From: Typha latifolia
Lineage: Eukaryota > Streptophyta > Magnoliopsida > Poales > Typhaceae
DNA: 64,000 nt
Reading direction: 5' to 3'
NCBI GenBank assembly: GCA_019914945.1
Contig: CM034102.1
Coordinates: 12,079,501 to 12,143,500, forward strand
The translations under genes and the position numbers were made by a program. Shown piece by piece: positions 47,360 through 61,640 of the stretch (the stretch's first letter is position 1; each line of letters opens with the position of its first letter). The notes beneath the pieces are model-generated. The model was given only the letters and a program-made list of their open reading frames with translations, had not been told where the DNA came from and did not search any database.

Positions 47360-50300
47360 GGATGATCTTGAACGGTCCACTCGTTAGTTAAAACATTGCT
47401 TTTTTGATAGATGGCACAGAACTTGATGCCCGAAATAACAAGCGAAATAACAAGTGGATGATCTTGAACGATCTTTTCTTCTACTACTTACAGTTATTTA
47501 ATTTTGTCGGAAAAATTTATATTTAACACCCTTCCTTTTAACTAATTTGTGATTTAAACATTGCTTTTTTACTATTTAGAAATTCTACACTATGTTTTAA
47601 CAATTATTTGCATAAAATATCTTTGATTCGATTTACACTAGTACTAGCTAACACTTTTTTGACAGATAGCACAGAACTTGATGCCCGAAATAATTTTGTC
47701 GGGAATTTTTTTACATAAACTAGTTCAATAATGATTAATTCATATCCCAATTAATGATCGACAGCAAGCGAAAGAACAAGTGGATGAGCTTGAACGGTCC
47801 TTCCTTCTACTACTTACAATTATTTAATTTTGTCAAAAAAATTTATATTTAACACCCTTCCTTTTAACTAATTTGTGATTTAAACATTGCTTTTTTACTA
47901 TTTAGAAATTCAGCACTATGTTTTAACAATTATGTGCATAAAATATCTTTGATTCGATTTACACTAGCACTAGCTAACACTTTCTTGACAGATAGCACAG
48001 AACTTGATGCCCGAAATAATTTTGTCGGGAATTTTTTTACATAAACTAGTCCTTGCAATTAATTAATATCCCAAATAATAATTAATTAATATCCCAAATA
48101 ATGATCGGCAGCAAGCGAAATCACAAGTGAATGGTCATGAATGGTCCTTTCCTACTACTTACAATTATTTAATTTTATCGGAAAAATTTATATTTAACAT
48201 CTTTCCTTTTAACTAATTTGTGATTTAAACATTGCTTTTTTACTATTTAGAAATTCTACACTATGTTTTAACAATTATGTGCATAAAATATCTTTGATTC
48301 GATTTACACTAGCACTAGCTAACACTTTTTTGACAAATGGCACAGAACTTGATGCCCGAAATAATTTTGTTGGAAATTTTTTTTACATAAACTAGTTCTT
48401 GCGATTAATTAATATCCCGAATAATGATCGACACCAAGCGAAATCACAACTAAATGGTCTTTTCATCTACTACTTACAATTATTTAATTTTGTCAGAAAA
48501 ATTTATATTTAACACCTTCCTTTTAACTAATTTGTGATTTAAATATTGATTTTTTACTATTTAGAAATTCTACACTATGTTTTAACAATTATGTGCATAA
48601 AATATCTTTGATTCGATTTACACTAGCACTAGCTAACACTTTCTTGACAGATGGCACAGAACTTGATGCCCGAAATAATTTTGTCGGGAATTTTTTTTAC
48701 ATAAACTAGTCCAATAATGATTAATTCATATCCCAATTAATGATCGACAGCAAGCGAAAGAACAAGTGGATGATCTTGAACCGTCCTTCCTTCTACTACT
48801 TACAATTATTTAATTTTGTAATTAAAATTTATATTTAACACCCTTCCTTTTAACTAATTTGTGATTTAAACATTGCTTTTTTACTATTTAGAAATTCAGC
48901 ACTATGTTTTAACAATTATGTGCATAAAATATCTTTGATTCGATTTACAGTAGCACTAGCTAACACTTTGTCTTGACAGATGGCACGAACTTGATGCCCG
49001 AAATAATTTTGTCGGGAATTTTTTTACATAAACTAGTCCTTGCGATTAATTAATATCCCAAATAATAATGAATTAATATCCCAAATAATGATCGTCACCA
49101 AGCGAAATTACAAGTGGATGGTCTTGAATGGTCCTTTCGTTTACTACTTATAATTATTTAATTTTATCGGAAAAATTTATATTTAACATCTTTCCTTTTA
49201 ACTAATTTGTGATTTAAATATTGCTTTTTTACTATTTAGAAATTCTGCACTATGTTTTAACAATTATGTGCATAAAATATCTTTGATTCAATTTACACTA
49301 GCACTAGCTAACACTTTCTTGACAGATGGCACAGAACTTGATGCCCGAAATAATTTTGTCGGAAATTTTTTTTACATAAACTAGTCATTGCGATTAATTA
49401 ATATCCCAAATAATGATTGACACCAAGTGAAATCACAACTGAATGGTCTTTTCATCTACTACTTACAATTATTTAATTTTGTCAGAAAAATTTATATTTA
49501 AAACCTTCCTTTTAACTAATTTGTGATTTAAATATTACTTTTTTACTATTTAGAAATTCTGCACTATGTTTTAACAATTATGTGCATAAAATATCTTTGA
49601 TTCGATTTACACTAGCTAGTAACACTTTCTTGATAGATGGCACAGAACTTGATGCCCGAAATAATTTTGTTGGAAAATTTTTTTACATAAACTAGTCCTT
49701 GCGATTAATTAATATCCCAAATAATGATCGATACCAAGCGAAATCACAACTGAATGGTCCTTTCATCTACTACTTACAATTATTTACTTTGTCCGAAAAA
49801 TTTATATTTAACACCTTCCTTTTAACTAATTTGTGATTTAAACATTGCTTTTTTACTATTTAGAAATTCTGCACTATGTTTTAACAATTATGTGCATAAA
49901 ATATCTTTGATTCGATTTACACTAGCACTAGCTAACACTTTCTTGATAGATGGCACAGAACTTGATGCCCGAAATAATTTTGTCGAAAGTTTTTTTTACA
50001 TAAACTAGTCTTTGCGATTAATTAATATCCCAAATAATGATTGACACCAAGCGAAATTACAATTGAAAGGTCTTTTGATCTACTACTTACAATTATTTAA
50101 TTTTGTCAGAAAAATTTATATTTAACACCTTCCGTTTAACTAATTTGTGATTTACACATTGCTTTTTTACTATTTAGAAATTATGCACTTTGTTTTTACA
50201 ATTATGTGCATAAAATATCTTTGATTCGATTTACACTAGCACTAGCTAACACTTTCTTGACAGATGGCACAGAACTTGATGCCTGAAATAATTTTGTCGG

Positions 50301-50620
50301 AAAATTTTTTTACATAAACTGTCTTTGCGATTAATTAATATCATAAATAATAATTAATTAATATCCCAAATAATGATCGACACCAAGCGAAATCATAACT
50401 GAATGGTCCTTTCATCTACTACTTACAATTATTTAATTTTGTCGGAAAAATTTATATTTAACACCTTCCTTTTAACTAATTTGTGATTTAAACATTGCTT
50501 TTTTACTATTTAGAAATTCTGCACTATGTTTTAACAATTATGTGCATAAAATATCTTTGATTCCATTCACACTAGCACTAGCTAACACTTTCTTGACAGA
50601 TGGCACGAGAACTTGATGCC
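47360..50620. repeat. Unit D 310-350-bp tandem repeat, about 10 copies
   Basis: The landmark recurs near 47567, 47894, 48238, 48554, 48880, 49226, 49541, 49853, 50166 and 50513. Copies match unit A copies 5-14 in order, with few differences. The left end is a shuffled fragment. The array is therefore unit A's array with its left third and exon 1 removed. Confidence 0.9.
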
Positions 50621-52069
50621 CGAAATATTTTATATATGGCAAATACTTCAATGCACCTTTAAAAATTATAATCTTAATCCAACGGCTATAATAGCCAGTT
50701 TTCATACCCGGTACCGGTTTTCCAGTACCGGTTTCAAAATCACATTACGTAAGAAAAAGAGTATATCAGTTAAGAAGATTAATTACGTGTGCCTAACTTT
50801 CCAATTTTCTTGTTATACCCTTGAAGATTTTAACCATTAGATCTTCATCAAAGTGATTGATAAGTATGGAAGAAGCGCTCTACACGTTTTTTCCGTTAAG
50901 ATTTCTCTCTTAAATATAATTATGCCTTAATTATAGGAGATATCATTTAATATTAAATAATTTAAATTTGATTATTTGGAGATAAACTTTAATTTAAATA
51001 CAATTCTCTATCTCTATCTATTAAAATTTAATTTAAATCAATCTTAAACTAATGGGAGATATATGTAAATAATAAAAAATAATTAAAAAGATAAATGTAA
51101 TTAAAATTTCATCAAGTTAATTATAAAAGACATCAATACCCTTATTTTAATATATATACATTACTCTCAGTTAATGATATATATGTCTTTTACTTAATAA
51201 AATATTAAGATAATATAATTGTTAAAAAATAATGTGCAAGATTATATATCTAAAAAAAATTACCTGCTAAACCGATAATATCTTTCATTCCTATTATACC
51301 CTTAAAGATCTTAACCGTTAGATTTTCATCAAATTGATTGATAAAGAATTAATTCGATTGCACGGAAGAAACTCTCTCTTTATATATAGATGTGTTAGCA
51401 AAGCCATGCTTTTGAAAGATTGAGGAGAACTCTTGTGAGGTATTGTTTTATCTACTTAGAGCAATATTTGCTAGAGATCTCCTTCGATTTTCACCTATCA
51501 CATCTCTTTGATTTTATTTTCACTTCTTTCTTTCTCCGTTTGGTCTTTTCGTTTTATATATAGTCTTCCACCCTTTCTTCGACCATCATATATTTAATTA
51601 TCCTACCATCGTTTCTTTATTCTTATTAGTTTTCATCATACAGTTTTACTTTGTAGTACAAAACTTGGGAGATCTTTGCTTCTCCTTCTCTATGCAAAGC
51701 CCCTATGACGGAGATCTTTGCAATCTTCGCTCGCAAGGAAGTAATCTTATATAACTTTTACAAACATGCACTGCTTATGATGAGGTGCAATAACTATTAA
51801 CCTTTTCATGGCCTTTAGATTACTATATATGCGTGCTTCTTTAATCTAATAATTAGAAACATATATTCTTGTGCAATATATATATATAAAATAAGATCAT
51901 GCATCCAAGTGAACGAAGATCGGCAATACATTCGGGGCTAAATTATTCGGTTTCAAACGATTATATAAAGTTATATAATTTGTCAGCTTTAGCGATGTTA
52001 TGTAACAATAATAACTTATAATCAACACTCATATTTATTTGCGTTTGTAGGAATTGATATATATAATCG
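50621..52069. other. Upstream and leader region of the unit D JIP gene
   Basis: Near-identical to 7513-8961: palindrome CCGGTACCGG, two diverged direct repeats, TATA box at about 51381, upstream ORF ATGCTTTTGAAAGATTGA and leader-intron acceptor GTTTGTAG. No other gene. Confidence 0.6.
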
Positions 52070-52860
52070 ATGGCATACAACGTATTTGGAACCCCTATCA
52101 CCACCAAAACATTGGAAAGAATGAACGAATACATGAGAAAGCCGATAACACGCAAAGATAGGGCTAAAGTTGCTCTCGATATGAAAAATGCAGAGAATAA
52201 GGATGTGAATGCTCGTCAATTCGTGGAGCAGCTAAAACAGAGGTATGGCAATGGAGTCGCCACACTATGCGTTATTTACAATGCCACTGGGGACCCTCTA
52301 ACGTATATCACGAGCCATGATTATTTTGGCCACATTTGGTACTCCCCATACCCATACAAGATAGAGAATGGCCAGTGGGGTGCGTTTCTACACGGGAAAG
52401 TTGCCGGAGCAGCATCTGGCTCAAATGCAGCTGTAGTGTACCGCGGCATGAACCAAGCAGGGAATCATTGTGACTGGATGCTAGCTTGGGACAACCCGTG
52501 GAATAGAATCAGTTATTCTTGCAAAGTAAGTACTATTCGTACTCATGAAGAGGCCAAATTCTAATATTTTATAACTATCAAGGCATGCAGTGCAATCAAG
52601 GGCCGAGTGAGCAAAACCATTTTTAGAACTAATGATCTATTAATTGTTCATGCATGTTGCAGGCATACACGGATATCCGTGATCCTAACCACTTCGACAA
52701 AACAGTTTGGGGTGTAATCAGTGATAAGATGGAGAGATCTGGCATCCATTCTGAAGATGTATGGAATGGGTGTTGGTCAGGTGTGTCGATCGGTGATGAC
52801 ACCACCACCGTATATGAGGGGATAATGACGCTACAAGATGTTGCCAAATTTGCTCCCTAA
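52070..52860 (+). CDS. JIP23-like protein, unit D
   Basis: Exons 52070-52525 (AAA|GTAAGT) and 52663-52860 (TTGCAG|GCA) give 217 residues with all family motifs. The protein matches unit A except K97 (as in B and C) and D156, so A and D are recent duplicates. Its head-to-head partner is missing: exon 1 of the uncharacterised gene is deleted from this unit, leaving the tandem array directly upstream. Confidence 0.9.
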
Positions 52861-53490
52861 TACGAACCGGGTCGGGTCGAGTCACATCATCATGATATTG
52901 GACTCAATGGATCGAGTTTATTTATCTTTTATTTAAATCATGATGTAAGTTATTAAGACAAGTCTAATTAAGTCATGTGAGCCCTTAAAGCAAGTCTAAT
53001 TAAGTCAAATAAGCATATAAGGCAAGTCAAATTATGTCATGTAAGCTTTTAGGGCAAATCTTAGTTTGAGTTGTGTAAGCCGTATGGCTAGTTCTAGTAG
53101 GACTCATTGTACCCGACTAATATATATAGCAGGGATAGACTCTTTTGTTTAATCATCCAAGCATTGAGAAATTAGTCAGTCTAGTTAATTTATTATTATC
53201 TTATTTACCGTTTTATTGTAGCTGTCATATGGTCTATATCTTTATAGTAGTAGATCTTAACTGTAGAACTCTTTCAAACTTTCAAGCTTTAGGCACCACC
53301 ATCTTTCACGAGCCACCTACCTTACGGCCATCCACCACCACCTTTAGTCATCCGCCACCCTCCGACGACTATCGCAATATTAGATAATTATCAATTTATC
53401 TAATTCTGATCTTCCTCTATTGTTTTATTTTTATCTTTTCACTTCGACCTCGAAATCATGTGAAACCAAAATCATTGGATTCGTAACTAA
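52861..53490 (+). repeat. LTR-like repeat, sense copy, unit D
   Basis: Counterpart of 9753-10380, beginning at the JIP stop. About 540 bp of copia leader-like DNA follows with no gene. Confidence 0.65.
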
Positions 53491-54027
53491 TAAGGATACA
53501 AACCATAAAAATAGTATAATTTCCATACATTCTAGATCCTAGACCCATAACACACAGGTACCACGATCAAAACTTGGGTCTAATGCAAGTATTACACGAA
53601 CATATGGGTTAAGTTAGTCGAGTCAAGTCAAGTTATTTTGTTAGACTTGCTTATTAATTTAAATTTCAAATAAAGTAGATACTCCACATGTGAATCCAAT
53701 CCACTTGGACTTTACTCTTATAAATAAGAGTGGTCATGAGTTAATTATTATTATGGAATGATATTGAGTTTAGTTATTTTTTTATCTCGCATTTATCTTT
53801 TATCGTATTCGTTAGATCATCACTATCTTTGTAGGAGTAGATCTTAACTGTAGAATCATTATTCCAAACCCTAGCCACCATCCTCCACCATGAGCCACTC
53901 TATTATATAGTCGTCTACTGCCGCTTTTAGTTGTCCGCCACCTTCCAACGACTGCTGCAATGTAAGAACCACTAAATGTGCTTTTATTAGTTATACTTCT
54001 AATAGCAAAACTTATTCTTTACCGGAG

Positions 54028-55499
54028 ATGAATACAAATGTTGTGATTAAATCTAGAGATGCCGAATTCTTTGACGATAAAACCTTTAAAGAATCTAAAT
54101 TTCTAGATATTTTAATAATCAGGAGAAATTTCTAGATCATGATTCTTTGAAAATTGTTTTAAAGATTTGGAAATTAGAAAATCTAAAAGAATTAGAAAAG
54201 AAATGAATTTTAGTGGTGATTTTATAACTTATCTTTCCAAAGGCACTTCAAATTTTGTTTTAAATGAATTTTGTCTTTGTCTTAATATGGAGAGTGATCC
54301 TTCTAGCTTTGATGAAGCAATGAAATCAAGAATGCTAATTTTTGGAACAATGATGAAATGGAGTTCATTTTGTTTAATAATACTTAAGAATTTGGTAGAC
54401 TGAGATCTAAACTTATTGGACGTAAATGGATATTTAAGAGAAAACTTAAATCTGATCAATCCATTGACAAGTATAGGGCTAGATTGGTAGCGAAATGGTT
54501 TAGACAATCCAAGGACATTGATTATTTTGATACCGATGCCTACGTAGCTAGGATATTTTTGATTAGAATCTTAATTTTATTGGCATTAATATATAATTTC
54601 AAAATCTATCAAATGAACGTGAAAATGATATTTTTGCATAGTTATTTGGATGAAGAAGATTATATAAATCAACAAGAAGGTTTCATTTTGCAAGGTCAAG
54701 AAAATAAAGTATGTAAATTGGTTAGATTATTATATGGTCCAAAACAAGCCCCTACGCAATGACATGAGAGGTTTGACAATGTTATCATTTCTAATGAATT
54801 CGATCAAATGAGACAAACAAATGCATCTATTATAAGATGATTGATAATGATATTGTGACCATATGCTTATATATGGATGATATATTTATTTGTAGCAAGA
54901 GTGATTTATGCATTAAAATAAGTACAAATTTTTTATCATCACATTTTGATATGAAAGATTTGGATATTGCAACAACTATTCTTCGTATGTAAATACACAA
55001 AGATAGAAAGTCTCTTGTATTGTCACAAAGTCATTATATGAAAAAAATCTTTTAAAAGAAGTTTCTCAATTATATAATAAGATTTCAAGAGTTCCTTATA
55101 ATTCAAGCTTGAAGCTTGATAAAAATCGATGTGTATCATAACTTGATTACTCAAGGGTTATTGAGAGTCTGATGTATGGAATGTATTGCACATGTCTAGA
55201 CATTGCTTATGTGGTAGGCAAATTAAGTAGATGCACTAGTTATTCCTAATTTTAAGCATTGGAAATCAATATCCATTGTATTAGGATATTTGGAAGAAAC
55301 TAAATCATTTGCACTATACCATAGAGGAAATACATATGTTATTGAAGGATATAGTGACGCAAACTAAAACTATGTCGATGATGATTTTAAATCTACAAGT
55401 GGGTGGATTTTTACTTTTGGTTGTATTTTTATTTGTTGGGGATCTAATAAACATACTCGTATAACTCATTCTATTATGGAGTCTGAGTTAGTGGCTTTA
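54028..55499 (+). mobile_element. Degenerate Ty1/copia pol remnant, unit D
   Basis: Same RT and RNase H as A and B. A 7-bp loss after ILKNLVD (54401) brings in an immediate TGA. LVAKWFRQSKDIDYFDTDAY is open (TGG kept as in C). YMDD is present near 54880. Inactive. Confidence 0.9.
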
Positions 55500-56682
55500 T
55501 GTAACAACCTGTCCTAAAAAAAATTAAAAAAAACATTGGGCACGACGTGGCCGGCCGACGTGGCCCCAACTGCCATTGCCGCAGCCAACCAGCTCCCCAC
55601 CGTTGCTGCCCGTTTTCGCCACCGCCTCTCGCCTCTCTCTGTCTATCTATCCCTCTCATTCTCTCTCTCTCTCTGTCTCTGTCTCTTAAGCTTCCCCATC
55701 TTGGTATGCCGAGGCCGGTCACTTTAGACCACCGCCGTGCTACCGACGTCGGTCCCCTAGATGCATTTCTCAAATTAGGTTATATTATATATTATGTGCA
55801 TGCATGTTTTGGCCTCCAGCATGATTATATGACTTTATCTAGAGATGATTATAGTCGAGCATATTTTTATCATGCATGTGATTATGTTGATTTTGGATAT
55901 GAGTATGATGATGATAAATAGAGATGATTAGAGATGACTATACTATTATAATTTTATGTACATGTTGATCTGTAGCATGAGTATGCATGTGACAATTAGC
56001 ATGGGTATACATGTGTTGACTAAATGGTTGGAGACTATATTATATTATTTTTCTCTTGATTCCTGTTCCACCTATATTCTTGTTATGCATTGACTTGTTA
56101 TCGTACTTGATATATGTATATGATCTGTTATTTAGAAGGACAACATAAAATATAATTGATATGATAGTTGATAGAAAGCGTGAGGATACCTGAATTAGCG
56201 TGAGGGTTAGGACGCGCTTGGTGGATGATTGATCGCTCGACATAGTCGCAATTCTGTGGCCTTACGTCCGAGGTCGTTAGTCTATGTGCGTAGCAGATAT
56301 TTGGACACATGCCATTTGCTAAGGCATATTAGACGATGATTTGTATAATACATGTCAAATTATAGTGTACTCGTGTATTAGTTGTTTAGTTGTATCTTGA
56401 TGGTTTATCATAACCTGTGTGGGTCCTGCTAGATTTTGTAGTGGTCTAGTGTATATTATTGTGGACTTGGATATTTATATATTAATACGTTTATTTAGTT
56501 GATAGTATAATTTATTTAGTGTTGAATTATGTGAGCATGGATATGTTAGTAGGTATTATTTAATGATGTCATGATTATATGTGCACAGGAGTGTATTTGT
56601 ACGTGATGGGTCCCGCCCGACCTGCCGCGTGCCGTGTGGGCACGTGGGCATGCACATGCCTATGCCGGGTGGGGGCATTACA
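55500..56682. mobile_element. Solo-LTR-like insertion, short form, unit D
   Basis: It runs from TGTAACAACC to GGGGGCATTACA, with flanks CTTTA and CTTTG, and the same internal deletions as A and B. Confidence 0.75.
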
Positions 56683-56829
56683 CTTTGAGAGTGAAAAACA
56701 TAAGAAACAACTTCCGAGATAAGACTTATTACACGCTATTGATAATAATATGCTAAAAATAAAGCGTGAAAAAGACAATTGTAAACACAAAAGTTTTTAT
56801 GTAGAAATACCCCAAGCAAGCAATTTGAT

Positions 56830-57058
56830 GTGTAGGAAGGACTCCATCAGGCATGGGTGCCACATAACATGTATGCCCATCAGTGCTAAATATGTCATGA
56901 CCCCAAGAATTGATGAAGAGATGAAACAAGAACCCCACAAATGCTCCTATAAGAAAACTCTGACGACTCTTTTTAGCAACGCGCTGGCGTACGATACCAC
57001 ATCCACCACTGCATTGCGTGCTATCATTTGGAAGCATATGACACCACATCCACACTAG
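56830..57058 (-). pseudogene. Decayed exon-2 fragment of the uncharacterised gene, unit D
   Basis: Same fragment and internal gap as 13729-13957. Non-functional. Confidence 0.75.
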
Positions 57059-58934
57059 ACTTCACATCTTGAGGACAAGATGGGGGAAGCATCGTGGGTT
57101 GTGATGGTTCATTGGCGTCCCTTGTTATCTTAATTTTTAGCTTTTGTTTAATTATGCATTGTATTTCATTTTTAAACCTTGAAGTCTTGTTAATTGCTTA
57201 CTAGATGTTTAGGGAAATAAGATAGATTTTAGCAAGTGAGTTCGAAAGCAAATGGTTGGGATTCGAATGCCTGATTAACATTTGCAAATCTGGAGCCTTG
57301 TTTTGGGGCATTTGAATGACTGATTCACATTAGCAAATCCTGAGACCTATTTGGGGCATTCGAACGTGATCGGGGTGCGTTCGAATGAGCGATAGAAAAA
57401 TTGAGTTGTAATAAGATTTTTTTAGGATTTTGAATGATTGGCTAGCCTCTAAATATGTGGAAAGGTAGCTTCTTTTCATTATTAATTAATCAAAGGAACT
57501 TTGACTCTTCTTCTTCTTTCTCTTCTCCTTCCTCCAAGCTTGGTTGACCTAGATCTTCCTGTGATCCACCATTGCTAACCATCTCCTCGACTAGCCGTAT
57601 CTCTTGACCCTAAGGAGCGGCGCATCTTCTTCTCTATCCTTCTCTTACAACCTAGCCACCTTCCCTATGCCCTAATCCATCCATCCACTTCCATCCAAAC
57701 CCTTGGCCATTCTCCACCTCATTCACCAACCTTCCCCCTCTTCCATCCACACCACAAGATCAGCCCTACATCCCTGGTCTATTCCTTATAATGATCGCCT
57801 AACTGCAGCTTTGATTCTTGTCATTTTTTATGTACCTTTTTCTAGTAAATAAGATATCACCTTTTGGGAAACGATAGTACAAATATATAAATTGACAAAA
57901 TACATTCTTTTTCCTTCAGCAATATAACAACTTCTAAATTTTTTTTCTTCTTTTTCATTCTAGCAACAAAAACTCAAATAGTTCTTCTTTTGCATTATTC
58001 TCTAATTTTTTTTTTCCTCACCTCTCAAATGGAAACCTCAATAGGTAATACTTTCAGACCTCTACACTGGTATGCCATAATTATTTTCCATATAGAGGAT
58101 ACTATAATATTAGATAAGCATTAGAAAGAATTTCACTATGCTAGATTTGAAGTTAGCTTTATTAAGGATGAGAATATTTTGTTAATGTTTGAAATCAACA
58201 TATATTAAAAATTTATCTATTTATTTACAATTAAATATATAAGCATGGAGATAGTCTAAGATAAAATTTTGTTGATATGGTTTCAGATGATATCTTTTGT
58301 TTTTCAAATTGTAGATATATTTTTTCATCAATTATGGGTTGAAAAGAAATATTTTTCAATATTTTTGTAATATTTTCAATAAGAGCACTACAAAATATTA
58401 TTTATTTTTACCTCATATTGCAAGAAGGTTTTTATGAGATCTCCGAGCATTTAATGTATGAAGATATTCTCAAAAGTTTTGCAAGGGTAATATTGGTATT
58501 TAAAAATAATATTGGGTAAAACACAAAAATATTATCAAATTTATTATCATAAAATATACTTATATAATAATAAATAGAAAATTATTTTTGTGCTTAAAGA
58601 TTATTTTGGTAAGGGGCATATCACTTTTCTATACCTAGTCTATTTTAGTCATATTTTATATATTTATTTGTTTATAGTGAGATATTATACTTATTATTTT
58701 GTAAAGATATTCGTTGCTTTGAAAAGTGAAGAGGGTAAATTTGTAACTATATTTCTTGTTATTACTCATATTCCCTTATCACCGGTGGAAGTTGCAATCA
58801 AATTTTTTACATAAACTATTCACTTGGGCAGGTTTACGCAAGTTTTGTTTTATAACAACTACTTAGAAAATTATTCCCTTTTAAAAAAAATAAAGATCAT
58901 TTTTTTATGCTTCTCTCGTCTCATATTTTGTGTT
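57059..58934. other. LTR remnant and AT-rich intergenic DNA, unit D
   Basis: It keeps the 13958-14960 remnant that unit B lost, then ends with the TCTCATATTTTGTGTTAATA deletion junction shared with B. No gene seen. Confidence 0.6.
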
Positions 58935-59212
58935 AATAAATAGATAGAGGTCGTTGTACAATGAGTCATACTAGGAATAGTTCTAAAGTCTTACGAAACT
59001 CAAATTATGATTTGCCTTAAATACTTACTTGATTTAACTAGACTTGTCTTAAGAGCTTATTTGACTTAATTGGACTTATCTTATGGGCTTACTTGACTTA
59101 ACTAGAGTTACCCTAAGGGTCTACATCATGATCAATTAATTAAAATACAGATAGACTCGATCTATTGAGCCTAATATCCTTATGATGTGATTCGACCTGA
59201 CTGAGTATACAT
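58935..59212 (-). repeat. LTR-like repeat, inverted and truncated copy, unit D tail
   Basis: Same truncation as 28345-28622, ending just beyond the stop of the exon at 59228. Confidence 0.7.
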
Positions 59213-59227
59213 CAAAAACCTTACTAA

Positions 59228-59704
59228 CTAAGGTTTTGGAGGATTGTCTTCATATGCAATTTGACGTGCGAGAGAAACCCTATTAGGCATGGGTGCCACA
59301 TAACATACATGCCCATCTGTGCTGAATGTGTCCTTCCCCCTAGAATTGATGAAGAAATCAAGCAACCACCCAACAAATGCTCCAATGAGAAAGCTCCCTA
59401 TTATGCTAGACATTGTCCCGGCCAAGAGCACAAACATAGCAGATGCCTCAATGCCTTCCAATGCTCCGCTAGTCAAGGCGGCAGTGACAACTCTCCCGAC
59501 TAGCGCACCACCGACGTACGATGCTACATCCACCACTGCGTCACGAGTTGCAATTTGGAAGCCATGCTCGACCGAGAAGACATCCCACACCAGCGTGCCC
59601 GCTTTGTAGAGGAGGACGAGTTTGCCCACGCCTCATATGACGGTTTTCACGTCGTCCACTTCGATACATCCTAGTCCTGATACCTAGAGGATTCTATCGT
59701 ACAC
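59228..59704 (-). pseudogene. Exon 2 of the uncharacterised gene with two stops, unit E
   Basis: Homologous to 16832-17308 with an intact acceptor (ATGCAG|GTG). Two nonsense changes occur: CAG to TAG in ILQVSG (about 59688) and CGA to TGA in VIRGVG (about 59632). Both are C-to-T changes on the coding strand. The rest, including the hydrophobic region and STDGHVCYVAPMP, stays open. Confidence 0.9.
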
Positions 59705-61640
59705 CTGCATGCATGCATTAACGTGAAAGATGCTTGTTAGTTATCTATCAGTGCATATAGATATATTGCAACAGATTTAAAACATAGAAGAGATCAAAAG
59801 CGCCGTGAATAAGGGCGGTCAGGTTCCATAAGAGAGGGGCCTAAGGATTTACCTTAGAAAAAGTCCTCCTCAAGTTGAGGGGACTAATCAGGCAGGCCCA
59901 GTTCACTGGAGGTTAGACGTGATCATCGGGCGAGCAGCCCTGGTTCGGGCCGGGCTAAAATATTCTTGCCTATTACCGTCCATTAGGCTTGGGTTGGATA
60001 TAATGGGTCTAATATAATAGGTTAAATATAAAAAAAATACTATATCTTATTGGGCTGAGATTAATGTGACATTTTAGTTATCTTTTATAGTAACATACTT
60101 ATATATTGATATATAGTTTACTAAATATCTATTTTGAGACTAATAAATTTATAGGAATATGCATACATTATGCGTTGGGCCATAGATGAGAGTACTGGAT
60201 CAGGCTTTCGGACGGGCAAAAGCTTAGCCAATATCGCCCACTACTATCTCTAGCTCGGGTTGGGCTGAGCCTAAATCGGGCTCAGGCGGGGCTTAGCCCG
60301 ATTACAACTGTGCTGGTTTGGGCAGGTCAGGCCTAATAATTATGTCTACTCAAGGTTGCTCATTTACCTCAAATATGAGCTAGAGATGTTAAGTGCATAA
60401 ATAATCCTATCACCATTCTAGACATGTAAGCTTAAGCTTTTTAAAGTAAAATTGTTGAGATAACAACTAACAACCGGTAAACTCAAATTATCTACCTCAT
60501 TTTTAATGCATAGTGATGAAAATGAGGTGATCAACAAAAGTCGTACATCAAAAATTATGCAAGACATTAATCCTCAATCATATCACTCATTAATCCTCAA
60601 TCAAAAATTATGCAAGACATTTTACCACTTATATTTAGTTCAAATCCAAAGTCTCTTGAACTTTTATTTGTATCATGATCAGTTAACCTCCTTGTAATTG
60701 TAATATATGTGCAACCATTATTTCTTCCATCTAAAATTAACGTTGCAAATAATTGACTATTAAAACTGTGAAACTTTTGATCATTTGATCTATTATGCTA
60801 TTTTTGTTGGTATATTTGTAAATATCAAAACTAAAGTGCTTGAGATGAAGAAAAGCCAGAGAAAAAACAATTTTTTTTAACAAAACAATATTTTTCTAAT
60901 TAGTTGTTGTAAAATAAAAAGGGTACTTCTGAATTTTTATATTAAATTTTACGTCTGTCATATTAGCACTTGTAATTAGCAAATTTGTAACAAAAGAAAA
61001 ATCATATGAGTTGTAACTTATTATTTAAATTGTATAAGAAGAGTTTCCGTTCGGACGGGTTTTTCGAATGCATTTTTCTCCTAAGAGTGAAAAGGCAGTT
61101 GAGATTGCTTCAAGAGTCACTAACGTTGAGCTACAACAACTAATTATTGCCTTGCCTTGTGGTTGACGTTCTTAAAAATATGTGTTTCTTTACCAGAAAT
61201 TTCTACATACCCTACCATTTAATTAAAGAAACAAAATATTAACAATAATAGGGGAAAAAGTTTAAACTAATTTTTATGTAAATTTCTCAAGATAAATATA
61301 TGATCATACAAAAATTAATAGTCATAAGATTAAATAAAAATTAATCGCAATAATTTAAATAAAGACTTCAATCAACATTAAAATTTTGGTTAAACCACAT
61401 ATGATTGCAAATTGTATTTTCCCAAGCTAATTTTGATCTATGTGCTTTTTCTTGGTATAGGTATATATCATTTTTTTTAACCATAATCTAAAGGGGTATA
61501 TAACAAAACTAAAGCATATGATAAAGTATTGAGAGAGAGAAATATGCAAATATCTTGCTAGGTCAAAAACAATATCCAATCTAATTTAAACATAACAAAA
61601 CCAAGATGAAAACATAAAATCTATGGACGGGAGTACGTAC
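59705..61640 (-). other. Unit E intron-equivalent
   Basis: It contains the GC-richer boundary repeat (59930-60340), the same rearranged AATCCTCAATC junction as unit C, and AT-rich DNA. It lacks the 12-bp inverted repeat region (deleted near 61386). No gene seen. Confidence 0.6.
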
